From contig NZ_SPNJ01000004.1 in the NCBI RefSeq assembly GCF_004563925.1, forward strand, positions 124,001-188,000: a stretch of DNA of 64,000 bases, read 5' to 3'. The first letter of the stretch is position 1. Every line of letters begins with the position of its first letter. The position numbers were made by a program, and so were the translations under genes. The notes under the pieces are model-generated. The model did no database searches. It had not been told where the DNA came from and saw only the letters and a program-made list of their open reading frames with translations. Below, one piece after another: positions 62,524 to 64,000 of the stretch. This stretch comes from Herbaspirillum sp. 3R11 (lineage in GTDB: Bacteria > Pseudomonadota > Gammaproteobacteria > Burkholderiales > Burkholderiaceae_D).

Positions 62524-63222
62524 TCAGGCGCGGCCGAAATCGCCGCTGAGCATGACCGGGTCGATGCCCAGCAAGGCCAGCGCGGCGGTGAAGCGCTGCT
62601 CCACCGGCAAGTCGAAAATGATGGCGGGATCGGCCTTGACCGTTAGCCAGCCGTTGCGGCCGAGTTCTTCTTCCAGTTGACCGGCGCTCCAGCCCGAACA
62701 ACCGAGGCTGACCAGCACCTGCTCCGGACCGTCGCCGTGCGCGACCGCTTCCAGCACATCCTTGGAGGTGGTCAGCGAAATGCCGTCGGTCACCTGCAGG
62801 GTAGACGAGAACTGATCCATCGCGCTATGCAGCACGAAGCCGCGCTCGACCTGCACCGGTCCGCCGAACATGACCTGGCTGCGGTACAGCTCCGGCTTGG
62901 CTTCGGGCGTGTCGTGGATGATTTCCAGCTTGAGATTGATGCGGTCGAACAGGACATCCATGGTCATGTCGGTCGGTTTGTTGATGACCACGCCGAGCGC
63001 GCCGTTCTGGTTGTGTTCGCACAGATAGACGACGGTGCCGCCAAAAACCGGGTCCAGCATCGACGGCATTGCTATCAGGAAATGATCCGTCAGGTCGAGT
63101 TCGGCCTTGAGCGGCGCGACTTTTTCCTGACTGGCAATAATATCGGAGGATTCCGGCGCGAGGGCTGCAGCGTCGGAACGGTTGGCGGGAGAGGCATTGC
63201 GTCGCTTGATCATGCCCGCCAT
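62524..63222 (-). CDS. yqgE: YqgE/AlgH family protein
   Basis: A 232-residue member of the UPF0301 (YqgE/AlgH) family, of unknown molecular function. HFLIAMPSMLDPVFGGTVVYLCEH (in parts), GALGVVINKP, VMFGGPVQVERGFVLH and GCSGWSAGQLEEELGRNGWL (in parts) are the family signatures. About 45 polar residues precede the domain. ATG 63222 was chosen; ATG 63213 and a TTG at 63249 are also in frame and none has a strong ribosome site. It is followed 10 bp later by ruvX. Confidence 0.93.
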   Translation of the reverse strand: MAGMIKRRNASPANRSDAAALAPESSDIIASQEKVAPLKAELDLTDHFLIAMPSMLDPVFGGTVVYLCEHNQNGALGVVINKPTDMTMDVLFDRINLKLEIIHDTPEAKPELYRSQVMFGGPVQVERGFVLHSAMDQFSSTLQVTDGISLTTSKDVLEAVAHGDGPEQVLVSLGCSGWSAGQLEEELGRNGWLTVKADPAIIFDLPVEQRFTAALALLGIDPVMLSGDFGRA

Positions 63223-63270
63223 TTTAGCAGTTTTAGCGCTGCGCCCCAAGCCGCCGGCTTGCCCGTGCGG

Positions 63271-64000
63271 CTAGTCCTCCAGCAGGCGTCGGGTGGCGGC
63301 GCGCGCCTCGCGACCCAGCGCCGCCAGATCGACACCCGCGATGACGTCATCCTCGACCACGGCCCTGCCGGCCACGTACAAGGCCTTCAGGAAGGGCCGG
63401 CCGCCGCCGACCACCGGCCCGAGCGCCGGGTCGTGCAGACCGAAATAACGCGGATCGTCCAGACGATACAGCGCGATATCGGCCTGTTGTCCGACTTGCA
63501 AGCCGTCGAGTCCACCCAGCCCCAGCACTCTGGCGCCGCCGGTCGTGCCCCAGCGCACCACGTCTTCCACCGTCGCCGCGTCGGCGCCGCCTTCGAAGCT
63601 GCCGCCGGCATAGGACGGCGTCGCCTCCTGGCCGCGCCGCGCTCGCTGCATCAGCCAGGCCGCATGCGTCTCCGACAGCATGTCGGCCGCCTCGTTGGAG
63701 GCCGCGCCGTCGACGCCGATCGAGACCGGCACGCCGGCCTCTTCGAGTTGGCGGATCGGCGCGATGCCGCTGCCAAGCCGGCCGTTGCTTTGCGGACAAT
63801 GCGCGATGCCGGTGCCGGTCTTGCCGAGCAAAGCGATTTCGGACGGATCGAGTTTGACCAGATGGGCGAACCAGACATCGCTGCCGAGCCAGTCGCAGCG
63901 CTCGGCAAATTCCACCGGCGTGCATCCGTGCTTGCCGTGCGCGGTGTCCTGGTAGCCCACGGTTTCCGACAGATGGCTGTGCAGACGCACGCCGGCCCGG
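63271..64000 (-). CDS. Amidohydrolase, 8-oxoguanine deaminase/AtzB-like (N-terminus outside window)
   Basis: C-terminal 240 or so residues of a metal-dependent amidohydrolase, truncated by the right edge of the window. RLHSHLSET carries a metal histidine region, WFAHLVKLDPSEIALLGKTGTGIAHCPQSN (in parts) gives the next metal histidine, and GVDGAASNEAADML the catalytic aspartate. The C-terminal ADIALYRLDDPRYFGLHDPA is typical of the 8-oxoguanine deaminase/hydroxyatrazine hydrolase branch, which deaminates purine- or triazine-like rings. It is upstream of yqgE, 48 bp away. The start codon cannot be seen. Confidence 0.85.
   Translation of the reverse strand, partial: RAGVRLHSHLSETVGYQDTAHGKHGCTPVEFAERCDWLGSDVWFAHLVKLDPSEIALLGKTGTGIAHCPQSNGRLGSGIAPIRQLEEAGVPVSIGVDGAASNEAADMLSETHAAWLMQRARRGQEATPSYAGGSFEGGADAATVEDVVRWGTTGGARVLGLGGLDGLQVGQQADIALYRLDDPRYFGLHDPALGPVVGGGRPFLKALYVAGRAVVEDDVIAGVDLAALGREARAATRRLLED

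Overview
The window looks like chromosomal DNA of a beta-proteobacterium, most likely Burkholderiales and probably Oxalobacteraceae (Herbaspirillum-like). This rests on gene content and order: yqgE-ruvX-pyrR-pyrB-pyrC', waaA-kdoO-waaC, Burkholderia-type porin and L-fucose genes, and a GC-rich backbone. I could not run a database search, so the genus is an inference. No rRNA, tRNA, CRISPR array, insertion sequence or phage gene was seen.

Layout. (1) 0.1-2.5 kb, minus strand: L-fucose catabolism (mutarotase, L-fucose dehydrogenase, L-fuconate dehydratase). (2) 3.1-6.0 kb: trimeric porin, IclR regulator, an unrecognised 223-aa protein. (3) 6.3-21 kb: multidrug efflux. One unit is tetR-MFP-RND; then come a Pcm-like methyltransferase, a rhodanese and a TolC. 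After that an AcrR-type repressor diverges from acrA-acrB-oprM across an operator of the E. coli AcrR type. (4) 21-29.7 kb, minus strand: a DUF3857/transglutaminase/TPR protein, then LPS core and lipid-carrier genes (waaA, kdoO, waaC, phosphomannomutase, WecA-like transferase). (5) 30-53 kb, plus strand: a surface-polysaccharide locus. It starts with its own RfaH homologue, a candidate promoter, a perfect ops element and an EPS-associated MarR protein. It continues with GDP-fucose genes (fcl, gmd), a 3-amino-sugar pair (FdtA/FdtB-like), the Wzm/Wzt exporter, a nonulosonate-like module (LegB-, PtmE-, SpsE-, SpsF- and SpsG-like) carrying a radical SAM enzyme, and a run of transferases and methyltransferases. 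(6) 53.2-57.6 kb, minus strand: a second polysaccharide set (two GT2 enzymes, a Wzy/WaaL-like protein, a Wzx-like flippase). (7) 57.8-64 kb: housekeeping genes apaH, plsC, pyrC', pyrB, pyrR, ruvX, yqgE and the end of an amidohydrolase cut by the window edge.

How it fits together. Regions 4-6 form one envelope-glycan neighbourhood. Core assembly and the lipid-linked primer run leftward from about 29.7 kb, and a long O-antigen/EPS operon runs rightward. The rightward operon looks dedicated to RfaH-type antitermination: rfaH lies directly upstream of the ops-bearing leader, and the first gene has a poor Shine-Dalgarno. Most genes from 33 to 51 kb overlap or nearly touch, and from about 34.7 kb the DNA is visibly more AT-rich than the flanks, as expected of a transferred glycan locus. 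The most novel content is probably the 36.9-47.4 kb segment. It has the signature enzymes of a nonulosonic-acid-like CMP-sugar pathway, but no dedicated aminotransferase or N-acetyltransferase, and it adds a SPASM radical SAM protein, a WbqC protein, a PIG-L deacetylase and a protein with a DUF115/GT42-like pattern.

The dihydroorotase beside pyrB lacks three expected metal-binding histidines and is read as a structural PyrC'.
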